Below are positions 42,591 to 51,017 of a stretch of 64,000 bases of DNA, piece after piece. Every line of letters begins with the position of its first letter. Position 1 is the stretch's first letter. Source of the stretch: Arthrobacter woluwensis (lineage in GTDB: Bacteria; Actinomycetota; Actinomycetes; Actinomycetales; Micrococcaceae); NCBI RefSeq assembly GCF_030816155.1, contig NZ_JAUSXR010000001.1:248001-312000 (forward strand), in the 5' to 3' direction. A program made the position numbers and the translations under genes. The notes below the pieces were generated by a model. That model ran no database searches. It was given only the letters and a program-made list of their open reading frames with translations, and had not been told where the DNA came from.

Positions 42591-42653
42591 AAACGCTGGA
42601 GCTGTGTTGAAGGTCACATTGCCGTTCAGCACCATCTCGAAAGGCTTACGCGC

Positions 42654-44154
42654 ATGTCAACCAAGGATCTTCCGCTGCGGGCGCCGGGCCGCGGAAACAG
42701 TGACGTTTCCGCCTCGCGCTCAGCGTTGTTCTCTCAGCCCAAGGGTCTACTCACACTCTCGGGCACGGAGTTGTGGGAGCGATTCAGCTTCTATGGGCTT
42801 CAGGTCATCCTCGCCTATTACCTCTACTATTCCGTGGCTGACGGTGGGCTTGGGTTTGACACCCCGGTGGCCTTAGGGCTCGCTGGGGCATACGGGGGGT
42901 TCGTCTACATCTCTCAGATGCTCGGCGGCTGGCTTGCTGACCGCGTCATCTCCCCTCGGACGCTGGTCCTGTACGGCGGAATACTGATCATGGTGGGCCA
43001 TATCAGTTTGGCGATCGTGCCCGGCGTCCTGGGCTTGGTCATCGGTCTGGGCTGTATTGTCCTCGGGACGGGCGGGTTGAAGGTGAACACCACGTCGATG
43101 GTGGGCGGACTTTACTCAAAAGCGGATGCGCGTCGCGATGTGGGCTACTCGATCTACTACACGGGTATCTCTCTCGGCGCCTTTCTCGGACCGCTCATAA
43201 CGGGATACCTCCAGCCCTCGTTTGGATTCCATGTTGCTTTTTCGGCCGCAGCGGTGGGAATGGGACTGGGCCTGGCGATGTACGTCATCGGCATGAAGCG
43301 ACTTCCCGAGTCAACTCGGATCGTGGCCAACCCGCTGTCCTCTGGCGGGAACATGCGAGCGTCGGCATTCGCGGTCGCCGCCGTCGCTCTTGTCACCGTG
43401 GGGATATCTGCGGGGTTCATCACCTTCGACAACATCGATACCGTCGTCACAGTCATCGTGGTTGTTGCTGCATTGGGCTACTTCGCTGTGCTTTTGAGCG
43501 TCTCGAAAAGTCGGTTCCGTGGAACGAGGGATGGTTCGCACCTATATTCCTGTCTTTCTTTCCAGCCTGCTCTTTTGGACCCTTTTGTTCCAGTTGTTCA
43601 CCACTCTTGCCCTGTACATGGACACCCGGGTGGATCTGAGTATTGGCGATGTCACGCTTCCACCGGCCCTCATCATCACGCTCGAAGGTCTCTTTGCCAC
43701 GCTCATCGCTCCGGTATTCGCCGGAATCTGGGCGCGAATGGGGGTCCGCCAGCCGGAGGGAGGGAAGAAGATCCTGGCCGGGATCGCGTGCATGTCCCTC
43801 TCGTTGGTGCTGTTCAGCTTCATGGCCGGCTCAACGGGGCCGACGAACAATGTGCTGGTGGTTCTTTTCGCCATGGTGATGTTCGCGATTGCTGAAATCG
43901 TGGTAGTGCCGACAGCCCTGTCATTGACTGCACGCCTGGCCCCTTCAGCCGCTTCGTCGCAGATGACCTCTTTGTATTTCTTGACGATGGCTGGGGGATC
44001 CACATTGTCGGGATTCATCGCCCAAACCTACTCGCCGAGCAACGAGATGCCGTTCTTCCTGACCGTCGGCATGGGCTCTTTCGCAGCCGCCGTCGTACTG
44101 TACCTCTTCTACCGGGCCATGAACCGCAAGACGATTGCGCGAGAAGCCGGCTGA
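42654..44154 (+). pseudogene. POT family di/tripeptide transporter, frameshifted
   Basis: A proton-coupled oligopeptide transporter of the DtpT type. The N-terminus has the family signature GTELWERFSFYGLQVILAYY, then LGGWLADRVISPRTLVLYGG and GYSIYYTGISLGAFLGPLI. The frame breaks at the AAAA run 43506-43509. Removing one A joins SVSKVGSVERGMVRTYIPVF and the second frame runs to 44154, about 499 residues in total with 12-14 segments. All signature regions remain, so the gene may be intact in reality. It would import the peptides that the next enzyme releases or acts on. Confidence 0.85.
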
Positions 44155-44198
44155 ATCTAACCCATTCTTTCAACGCAAACCCAACTTTGGAGCCTTTA

Positions 44199-45791
44199 AT
44201 GAATAGCGTCTTGTCAAGTCCCGGCCGTGTTGCAATCGCGGCCCCCCACACCGCAGCCGTCGACGCGGCGCGGGAAGTTGTCGCTGCCGGTGGAAACGCG
44301 ATCGACGCAGCCGTAGCCGCAGCTGCAGTGCTGACGGTTGTCTACCCCCATATGTGCAGCGTCGGTGGAGACGTGATCGCGCTCGTCAGGAAGCCTGACG
44401 GCCAGCAAGTATGTGTCAATGCGTCAGGAGCCTACGGGTCTTCTCCTCTCGCAACGTCCGCGTTGGCAGATCTGAATGGAAAGATGCCGATCCTCGGTCC
44501 TCTCACGGTCTCAGTGCCGGGCGCGGTTTCCGGGTGGGCTTCTCTGTTGGAGCTGGGCGGGTCCCTCACCGTCGCGCAGGTCCTCGCCCCAGCCATCCGT
44601 TTGGCTCAGGAAGGAATGGTTGTCAGCCCCGGCCTTGCCGAGGCTATCGAATTCGATAAGGCCACGTTGGCGCAGGACGCTGGAATGCGTGCGATGTTCT
44701 TCGTGAACGGAGAACCGTTGATGGCAGGCGACGTCGTGGTTCAGGAGGCGCTGGCCCGCACGCTGCATCAGCTTGCAACCGAAGGGCTCGATTCCATGTA
44801 TCGAGGCAACCTTGCTGCCCGCCTTTCCTCCGCTCTCGAGGCTGTGGGTGTCCCCGTGACACAAGAGGACCTCGCTCGGCACCAGCCCAGTATCGAATCG
44901 GCCCTGACGCGGTGCTATGGGCCTATCACGGTGTCGACTGCCGCTCCGAACTCGCAGGGATTCACCATGCTCCGAAGCCTAGGAGCGGCGTTCGCCGCAG
45001 GAGGCAGTCCCACAACCATTGACCGAGGAATCTTGGCCGAACTCTTCTACAGCGGCGACACCATCCGAGACAGCCGCCTGGCTGACCCCCGATTCGCCCC
45101 CGTCGATGTTGACGCTGAGCTTTCCGATGCAGCATTGGAACAAGCCCTCGATGCCGCCAAGAAAAGTTTGCAGGGCCACGGTAGGCCAGAATCCGCATTT
45201 ACACCCCGCCCGGGCGGAGACACAATCGGTGTGGCCGCCGTTTCAGCGGACGGAACAGCGATTTCCCTCATCCAATCCGTCTTCCACTCTTTCGGATCAC
45301 AGATTCTCGAACCGGAAACAGGGTTGGTGCTTCATAATCGCGCAGCCTTCTTCAGCTTGGACCCGAAGTCCCCGAATCGGCTGCAGCCCGGCAAACGGCC
45401 CGCACATACGCTGGTGCCTGTCATCGTTGAACACGAAAATGGAACGGTGTCGGCACATGGCACGATGGGCGGGAAAGCTCAGTCGCAGATCCACACCCAA
45501 CTCATCCTTCGCTACCTTGACGGGCTCAACGCCCAACAGGTTGTCACAGCCCCACGGTTCATCGTCGGCGGGCTGGAAGCCGGAACCAGCAATGACCGGA
45601 TCATGGTCGAATCCTCGATGGATGCGACGACGACGGCCCAGCTGCGTAAAACGACCATGCATCTCACCGAGGGCAAAAACCTCGACAGCGACGCAGGCCA
45701 CTCGATGGTGGCAAGACTCAATGCCGACGGGTCGCTGGATGCTGGAGCAGACCCCCGGAGCGATGGAGCTTCGTGGACAGGAGAAAAGTGA
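44199..45791 (+). CDS. Gamma-glutamyltransferase family protein
   Basis: An Ntn-hydrolase precursor of 530 residues that cleaves itself before a catalytic threonine; here the likely nucleophile is T342 in RPGGDTIGVAAVSADGTAIS. The N-terminal AAREVVAAGGNAIDAAVAAA and HMCSVGGDVIALV and the late GTMGGKAQSQIHTQLIL are family blocks. It lacks an obvious signal peptide. It hydrolyses gamma-glutamyl bonds or related amides; the exact substrate is unclear because subfamilies also act on cephalosporins and gamma-Glu-amines. ATG at 44199 follows TTTGGAG. It lies between a peptide transporter and a DUF1275 gene. Confidence 0.88.
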   Translation: MNSVLSSPGRVAIAAPHTAAVDAAREVVAAGGNAIDAAVAAAAVLTVVYPHMCSVGGDVIALVRKPDGQQVCVNASGAYGSSPLATSALADLNGKMPILGPLTVSVPGAVSGWASLLELGGSLTVAQVLAPAIRLAQEGMVVSPGLAEAIEFDKATLAQDAGMRAMFFVNGEPLMAGDVVVQEALARTLHQLATEGLDSMYRGNLAARLSSALEAVGVPVTQEDLARHQPSIESALTRCYGPITVSTAAPNSQGFTMLRSLGAAFAAGGSPTTIDRGILAELFYSGDTIRDSRLADPRFAPVDVDAELSDAALEQALDAAKKSLQGHGRPESAFTPRPGGDTIGVAAVSADGTAISLIQSVFHSFGSQILEPETGLVLHNRAAFFSLDPKSPNRLQPGKRPAHTLVPVIVEHENGTVSAHGTMGGKAQSQIHTQLILRYLDGLNAQQVVTAPRFIVGGLEAGTSNDRIMVESSMDATTTAQLRKTTMHLTEGKNLDSDAGHSMVARLNADGSLDAGADPRSDGASWTGEK

Positions 45792-45825
45792 GGCGCGGAG
45801 CGACCCAAATCGTAGGTCGGCACCT

Positions 45826-46608
45826 ATGAATCACGAAGCGAATGAACGGCTGCGGCTCTGGATGATGATGGCCCTGACCTTCGTCACGGGGGCCCTAGAC
45901 GCTGTCGGGTACCTGGGGATGGATCGAATTTTCACTGGAAACATGACAGGCAATATCGTCATTCTAGGTATGGCCTCGGTGGGTGGGCATGGCCTGCCCA
46001 CCGTCGGACCAGCGTCGGCCTTGGCTGCGTTCATGGCTGGAGCGGCGATCTCGGGAGCTGTGCTCCGGCGCAGCTCAAAGGCTTGGAACGTCCAGGTGAG
46101 CATCCTATTGGCCATCGGCACCGTCATCTTGATTGCATGCGCGGTCGTGCTCCTCACTAGTGGCGCGCACCCGGAATGGCTCAGGGTCACGATAGCCTCA
46201 GCCATCGCCCTTCAGATGGGCTCCCAGGCATTGATCGCCCGATTCCTTGCGGTGAAGGACATGACGACAGTCGTCGTCACTTCGACACTCACGTCACTTG
46301 CGGGGGAATCGTTGTTCGGACCGGGAAACCGGCTCATGAATCGGAGATTCTGGGCGATCGCCATGCTCTTTGCGGGGGCAGTTTCGGGGGCTGCGCTGAT
46401 GCGTATCAATCTAAGTGTTCCAGTCTTCGTCGCTGCAGCGGTGACGGGAATCGTGCTGGTCCTCGGGATCTTCACATGGAATCCGTCACCACGGGGGCGA
46501 GCGGATCAAACCGTTGGCGGTCGAGCGGTCCGTTCCACGTCCTGGAAGCATGAAGACCGCGCTACGAACTTGACCCGAACGCCTCATGCTCGCGCTGAGA
46601 ATGAGTAA
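45826..46608 (+). CDS. DUF1275 (YoaK) family membrane protein
   Basis: A 260-residue integral membrane protein with six or seven segments. The conserved start FVTGALDAVGYLGMDRIFTGNMTGN is the DUF1275 signature. It ends in a basic cytosolic tail of about 35 residues. Function is unknown; a transporter role is assumed for the family. It starts 35 bp after the GGT gene and is probably the last gene of the GntR-controlled cassette. Confidence 0.88.
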   Translation: MNHEANERLRLWMMMALTFVTGALDAVGYLGMDRIFTGNMTGNIVILGMASVGGHGLPTVGPASALAAFMAGAAISGAVLRRSSKAWNVQVSILLAIGTVILIACAVVLLTSGAHPEWLRVTIASAIALQMGSQALIARFLAVKDMTTVVVTSTLTSLAGESLFGPGNRLMNRRFWAIAMLFAGAVSGAALMRINLSVPVFVAAAVTGIVLVLGIFTWNPSPRGRADQTVGGRAVRSTSWKHEDRATNLTRTPHARAENE

Positions 46609-46618
46609 GAGATTCGAT

Positions 46619-46756
46619 TCATGCCGTCCGAACAGGGTGATGCCGCGGCGCTCGACGTCGGAAATCGGCGACAGGGTCGGTGGCCCACTGCGTAAAGAAG
46701 GCGGACGGATGGCCGGTGAGGCGTTCCAAGTGATTGGTTACGCGAATCTGGACACC
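46619..46756 (-). pseudogene. Remnant of an NmrA-like NAD(P)-binding protein
   Basis: On the minus strand a short frame reads NHLERLTGHPSAFFTQWATD followed by PVADFRRRAP and a TGA at 46619-46621. It resembles the C-terminal ERLTGRPARTF-x-x-W...DAFR block of NmrA/SDR-type proteins. It is closed upstream by an in-frame TAA, so only a fragment of about 45 codons remains. Confidence 0.4.
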
Positions 46757-47004
46757 TTATCGCCTCTGCACGCCGCGGCATCCAGCCGCGCGTAGTGGAC
46801 CCGGGGCGTCGCTGCGCAGCACGATGGGGTCTAGACCGGAGCGATGGTGACGAAGAAGTCGACAGCGCAGGCGGTCGTGAAAGGGACCCGGACGGCGCCA
46901 CCTGCGTTCACGGCCGGGGCCGTCCCTCCGGCGGGCTTAGGGCTGTGGGACGAGCCAGAATCGGTCGCTTCTGAAACATGCACAGAGGGGGATGGGCGAC
47001 GGGG
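46757..47004. other. Gene debris region
   Basis: About 250 bp between the NmrA remnant and the ArsR-type gene. On the minus strand an open stretch ending at 46831 reads GGAVRVPFTTACAVDFFVTI but has no start codon. No intact gene seen. Confidence 0.3.
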
Positions 47005-47694
47005 CTAGGGGCAGGTGGGGCAGTTCAGTAAGGGTTTGAGGGCTGCGGTTCCCTCTGCGGTGAGGCGAACAGCCCGCGAACTTCCGTGCTGCGTGAGCCA
47101 TTGTCGGCGGACGAAAGTGGCCAGCAGTGCCTCCGCGGCAGTGCCTGCGAGGTGGTCCCGTCGTTCGGTCCAGTCCAGACAGGGACGGGTGAACGCACGC
47201 GAGGACGTCCTTGGAAGTTCCACTTCGAGTGTCTCGAACCAGGCATGACCTGCCGCGGTCAGGGCCCACGTGGGGTGCAGATAGCCGAGACGGTGCATTC
47301 CATCGGTCAGGGCCACGCCCAGTCGTCCCGCCAAGTGGCGGTAACAAGTACGCGCCTCACGCAGGGCGTTGTCCGCCCGCTGCGACCGAAGCGTCGCGGC
47401 AGCCGGTTCTGACTTCTGGGAGAAGGCCGCGAGCGACTCCACGAGATCCGCCACGGCGGGGCTCGCAAGGCGCACATACCGGTGCCGGCCCTGCCGGACC
47501 TCGGTGAGCATCCCGGCGTCGACCAGGCGGTGGAGCTGTTCAGTGGCTGTGGGGCGGGCGATCGTGAGGGCGCCCGCGAGTTCCGTGGGCGTCCACGCCC
47601 GGCCATCCAGCAGGCTCATCATGATCGACGCCCGTGTTTCATTCGCCAGGAGCGCCGCGGTTCCCGCAAGGCCCGGCCTGCTGACGCTGTTCAT
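47005..47694 (-). CDS. ArsR-type winged-helix regulator
   Basis: A 229-residue regulator. The N-terminal ArsR-like winged helix is LLANETRASIMMSLLDGRAW and LTIARPTATEQLHRLVDAGMLTEVRQGRHRYVRLA. A longer C-terminal part with CYRHLAGRLGVALTDGMH and cysteines near the end (NCPTCP) is of unknown role. It is divergent from a flavin-reductase-like gene and probably regulates it. TACACT lies 7 nt before the ATG. Confidence 0.82.
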   Translation of the reverse strand: MNSVSRPGLAGTAALLANETRASIMMSLLDGRAWTPTELAGALTIARPTATEQLHRLVDAGMLTEVRQGRHRYVRLASPAVADLVESLAAFSQKSEPAAATLRSQRADNALREARTCYRHLAGRLGVALTDGMHRLGYLHPTWALTAAGHAWFETLEVELPRTSSRAFTRPCLDWTERRDHLAGTAAEALLATFVRRQWLTQHGSSRAVRLTAEGTAALKPLLNCPTCP

Positions 47695-47719
47695 GACACC
47701 GAGTGTAGGCCGACCACGA

Positions 47720-47735
47720 TTCGGACCGCCCCGAA
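47720..47735. promoter_or_regulatory. Candidate ArsR-type operator
   Basis: TTCGG and CCGAA separated by 6 nt, in the 66-bp gap between the divergent regulator and flavin-reductase-like genes. Confidence 0.4.
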
Positions 47736-47760
47736 GTGTTCCGGCTCCAGACTTCAGACC

Positions 47761-48366
47761 ATGGATTCCTCAGTCGTGATATCGCCGTCAGTGCACTACT
47801 TCGGAACGCCGGTGATGCTCTTGAGCACTCTGATGCCCGACGGACGGACGACGAACATCACGCCGATCTCGTCAGGGTGGGCCCTGGGCTCCACGTACGT
47901 TCTCGGCCTGGGCCGCGGCGGGCAGGCGCTGCGCAATCTGGAAGAGCGCCCTGAGCTGGTGATCAACCTGCCTTCACACGATGCGGTCGCCGCCATTGAA
48001 CGCATCGCCCCGACCACCGGATCCGCCGTCGTGCCTGAGGCCAAACGTGCTGCATACCGCCACGAGCCTGACAAATGGGGGCTCGGCGGCTTCGATCCCC
48101 TGCCGAGTGAGTGCGTGACACCTGCCCGCATCGCTCAATGTCCGGTGCAGATCGAGGCGAGAGTCATCCGCACGACACCGCTCGACGACACCGAGGACGC
48201 CGTGGTGGTCCACACTCGGATTCTGAGAACCCACGCCCACGAGCCGATCGTCATCCCGGGCACGTCCCATATCGACGTCGAGCGATGGACTCCGCTGTAC
48301 TACACCTTCCGGCACTATTTCGCTCAAGGCGCCACCGTCGGCGCCAACTTCAGAGCTGAAGCCTGA
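47761..48366 (+). CDS. Flavin reductase-like (FMN-binding split barrel) protein
   Basis: A 201-residue protein of the flavin-reductase-like split-barrel family: VISPSVHYFGTPVMLLSTLM, TNITPISSGWALGSTYVLGL, QALRNLEERPELVINLPS. These bind FMN and may reduce it or act in oxidoreductase pairs. ATG at 47761 lacks a strong ribosome-binding site. The divergent ArsR-type gene is the likely regulator. Confidence 0.82.
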   Translation: MDSSVVISPSVHYFGTPVMLLSTLMPDGRTTNITPISSGWALGSTYVLGLGRGGQALRNLEERPELVINLPSHDAVAAIERIAPTTGSAVVPEAKRAAYRHEPDKWGLGGFDPLPSECVTPARIAQCPVQIEARVIRTTPLDDTEDAVVVHTRILRTHAHEPIVIPGTSHIDVERWTPLYYTFRHYFAQGATVGANFRAEA

Positions 48367-48446
48367 ACCGAACTGCCAGCGGCGGGCGGCCGAACTTTAC
48401 TGGCGAGTGGGGTGCTGAAGGCCTGGCAAGGGTGGGGGAACATCCC

Positions 48447-48854
48447 TTAGTCTCCAAGGCCCGCTTGCATGAGGCCGGCACCGCCTGCCCAGATCAGGAT
48501 GGAGAGGAAGGCCCCTGCAAGGGTGACCCACCAAGCGCTTTGACGACGGACGAGTCGGATGATGGTCCAGATGACCGCTCCAACAAAGACGCCGGGCGGT
48601 AAAGCGAGGGCTATCAACCATCCGGCCGACATCAGGCCTGTATTGCATCGGTCCGCGTAGCAGCCGTCAGACAACATCGAGAGGAAAAGAGTCAGGAATC
48701 CGAGGTATGCGAATCCGACGACGCCGATGATGATCAACATGATTGAGACGATCAGGTCTGCGATCTGGGCACCTGACCTGGTCGGCTGGGGAGCGCCCGG
48801 CCACGACCCTGCCCCCGAGGGGCCGGAGAATTCCGGTGGTGGCTGTACCGTCAT
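48447..48854 (-). CDS. Small membrane protein, DUF6264-like
   Basis: A 135-residue protein with a Pro-rich cytosolic start and four predicted membrane segments: DLIVSIMLIIIGVVGFAYLG, a second around FLTLFLSMLSDGC, LIALALPPGVFVGAVIWTII and WWVTLAGAFLSILIWAGGAG. The motif LSDGCYADRCN with two cysteines is shared with DUF6264 proteins as I know them. Function unknown. AATACT lies 6 nt before the ATG (leaderless). Confidence 0.65.
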   Translation of the reverse strand: MTVQPPPEFSGPSGAGSWPGAPQPTRSGAQIADLIVSIMLIIIGVVGFAYLGFLTLFLSMLSDGCYADRCNTGLMSAGWLIALALPPGVFVGAVIWTIIRLVRRQSAWWVTLAGAFLSILIWAGGAGLMQAGLGD

Positions 48855-49155
48855 GGCGAAAGTATTGCACAGCACAACCCGCCCGTCAGGGAATGTGCCG
48901 GCGTAATCCGGCTGCGGCAAATGGTCGTCATCCACATTGCTGGCCGGGGTTTCCTGACGGGTTGTCGGACGCTCTTGTCCACGAAAGCGTGGAGGAGCCG
49001 GTGGAGTTGTTTTTGCTTCGTATTAGCCATCGCCTTCTGATCCCAAGAGGACTGATGTGCCGGTGCAAGTGGGCGAACAGTAACGAAGAGTTTCAACCGG
49101 GTTCCGTTCCGGCGGATCGAGCGCTGGGGGAAAGGCGACGGGAATGGGGGATGAG
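48855..49155. other. Gap without a supported gene
   Basis: About 300 bp. Short open frames exist on both strands, but none has a ribosome-binding site and a family-like product. Confidence 0.4.
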
Positions 49156-49374
49156 TCAGGGATCGGGTGCCTCGGAGAACTGAAGTGCGTTGTAGGCCGT
49201 TTCCAGTTGGGCTATGAAGGATCCGGTCGTGTGCACAAAGTCCAGGAGTGTCTCCGCTTCAGGCGAACCACTGAAGATCGCCTTTTCTGCCGTTGTGACA
49301 TCGGTGACGAGGTGAAACAAGAGGTCCCCGATGTCATCTCGGATCCGCATCCATTCCTGCCAGGGGTGGTCCAC
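49156..49374 (-). CDS. Small hypothetical protein
   Basis: A 72-residue acidic protein of unknown function, beginning VDHPWQEWMRIRDDIGDLLF and rich in helix-forming residues. GTG at 49374 follows AAAGGAG at good spacing, which is why I accept it. It has no membrane segment. Base use is more A+T rich than the core regions. Confidence 0.5.
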   Translation of the reverse strand: MDHPWQEWMRIRDDIGDLLFHLVTDVTTAEKAIFSGSPEAETLLDFVHTTGSFIAQLETAYNALQFSEAPDP

Positions 49375-49791
49375 GTGCGGCTCCTTTCGGTCAGCGTGGG
49401 ACGCCGGAGTTGTTCTGCGAACCCGACCAGCGCCGGCGAGGACGCAAAATCGGTGCCACCATCAACGTTCGGACGAGCCTTGTTGCGGAGTTGGCCGGCA
49501 TGCGACGTCGAGGTCTGGCTCCTCGTCCCCCCATGCACACGAGGAGCCAGCACTCGATGGAGAGGCCCATCATCAGCTCGTTGTCTGTACCCAACTGCTG
49601 GTGATGGTCGAGCTTGTCGAGATGTGGGACTGCTCTCATATGACGCTGATGCTCTACCCCGCGACCAGCATATCTAACAATTGTTAGATAGTTGACGGTT
49701 GATGTCACTGTTTACAGAACGGCAACACCTCGTTCTCTGTGGGGGTCATCTACGCAGAGCTCCCAGGATCCTCGTGGGCGAGGGCGTTAGC
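49375..49791. other. Regulatory gap before the TetR gene
   Basis: About 417 bp without a convincing gene. It contains the perfect 20-bp palindrome at 49670-49689 and is A+T richer than average. Confidence 0.45.
49670..49689. promoter_or_regulatory. Perfect 20-bp palindrome, candidate TetR operator
   Basis: TATCTAACAATTGTTAGATA is fully self-complementary. It lies about 100-190 bp upstream of the tetR gene, depending on its start, with TTGACG just downstream as a possible -35. Confidence 0.65.
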
Positions 49792-50463
49792 ATGGCGGAA
49801 AGTAGGCCGCGCTGCCGAATCCGAGGTGAGCGCTTGCTGGGGCGGTGGTTCATCGACGATGTTTCAAGGGGAAGTGATATTTTGGCGCGTAGGTTGACCC
49901 CGAAGGCCCGTCGCGCGGAGATTGTGGAGATCGCGAGCTCTGCCATCATGACCGAGGGATTCAGTTCCTTGTCGTTGAGGGAGATAGCGCGGCGTTGCAG
50001 GATGTCCACGCCAGGGCTCATGCACTACTTCCCTGACATGGTGTCTCTTCTCGGCGCGGTGCTTGAGTACCGAGCTGAAGTCGAGATAGCGACTGAGTAT
50101 GCGCAAATTGAGGGCATTACGCTCATCGAGCTGCTGGAGAAGGCTCGGAGTTATCGCAACTCGTTGCCGGCGGAAACCAGGCAATTCGATGTTCTAGAAA
50201 CCGAGGCCCTGAATCCCTTGCATCCAGCACATCAGTATTTCAACGAGCGAAACCAGCGCATGCTTGAGCGGATCCGACCCATTGTGGAGCGCGAGTACGC
50301 CAGTCCGGATGAGGTGATGACCCTACTTGGGCTGATCTTTGACGGGTTCCGTCTCAAATCCGTCCGGGAGGCTGGGAAGCACTGGACCGAAGACATCGAA
50401 GCGTGGAAGATCGCGTACAAGGCCCTCGATAGCTTTCCGCGCAAGCAGAGCTCGGAGTCTTAG
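49792..50463 (+). CDS. TetR family regulator
   Basis: A repressor with the DNA-binding domain IVEIASSAIMTEGFSSLSLREIARRCRMSTPGLMHYFPDM. The ligand domain has no recognisable effector. ATG at 49792 follows GAGGGC, but a TTG at 49882 behind AGGGGA would give a more usual 193-residue protein without the Arg-rich front. The upstream 20-bp palindrome is its likely operator. No target gene lies next to it on the same strand except the divergently ending ORF that follows. Confidence 0.82.
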   Translation: MAESRPRCRIRGERLLGRWFIDDVSRGSDILARRLTPKARRAEIVEIASSAIMTEGFSSLSLREIARRCRMSTPGLMHYFPDMVSLLGAVLEYRAEVEIATEYAQIEGITLIELLEKARSYRNSLPAETRQFDVLETEALNPLHPAHQYFNERNQRMLERIRPIVEREYASPDEVMTLLGLIFDGFRLKSVREAGKHWTEDIEAWKIAYKALDSFPRKQSSES

Positions 50464-50987
50464 GACTTTCGTGGGAGCGTGAACCGCGCAGAATAAGCGG
50501 GGGTCGCTATGGGGCGCGACGCCCGACCGTTGATGAGTTGGTTCCCACCGTTGATCGCGGGGGGCCGAGTTCGGATCGCTACTTCAGATTCGACGGCTGG
50601 ATCCCTCACGAGGCTGACGATCGACTCGTACCACTGGAACACGCAGTAAGAACAGTAAGAGCCGAGGCGACCGAAAGCGCTCAGATCCTGATGGTCCAGC
50701 TCCTCTCCGCGTAGGAGCTTCCCAAGCGACGTGCCGGCCTCGGCAGCCTGCAACACTAGCTCGCGCACCGTCAGCAGTTCCTGAGTCTCCGCATACAGCC
50801 CCGGGATCTCCGGCGGTCGAGCCACGGCGTCGCCGTCGTACGCTGCATTCCCCGGATCCGCCGTATTCCCAGGCGTGATGCCTAGCGGCGCCCGCCGTCC
50901 CTCTTCCGGTCGCAGCTGTGACCAATATGACCAATACACCGTGACCCGGGCCACGCGGGGGTAGCGTGGCCCGCGGCTGTGGCGCAC
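50460..50987 (-). CDS. Hypothetical protein, start uncertain
   Basis: An open frame of 175 codons, unknown function. The central part (PPEIPGLYAETQELLTVREL, GTSLGKLLRGEELDHQDLS, GSYCSYCVFQWYESIV) has protein-like composition with a CSYC pair; the first 40 codons are Arg/Pro rich and may not be translated. No ribosome-binding site supports any start. The stop overlaps the end of the tetR gene by 4 nt on the opposite strand. Confidence 0.4.
   Translation of the reverse strand: MRHSRGPRYPRVARVTVYWSYWSQLRPEEGRRAPLGITPGNTADPGNAAYDGDAVARPPEIPGLYAETQELLTVRELVLQAAEAGTSLGKLLRGEELDHQDLSAFGRLGSYCSYCVFQWYESIVSLVRDPAVESEVAIRTRPPAINGGNQLINGRASRPIATPAYSARFTLPRKS
50919..50936. repeat. Direct repeat TGACCAATA x2
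   Basis: Two abutting 9-bp copies, about 80 bp before the MHS transporter gene; a possible regulator site. Confidence 0.4.
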
Positions 50988-51017
50988 CGGCGCGTTGCGG
51001 CGGAAAGGTGCAACGGT

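Noticed and set aside
48855..49155. Short frames on both strands (for example 48851-49096 minus)
   Set aside because: No ribosome-binding site and no recognisable protein pattern.
49391..49708. A 105-codon minus-strand frame beginning across the 20-bp palindrome
   Set aside because: No ribosome-binding site, unnatural Arg/His-rich composition, and its start lies inside a likely operator.
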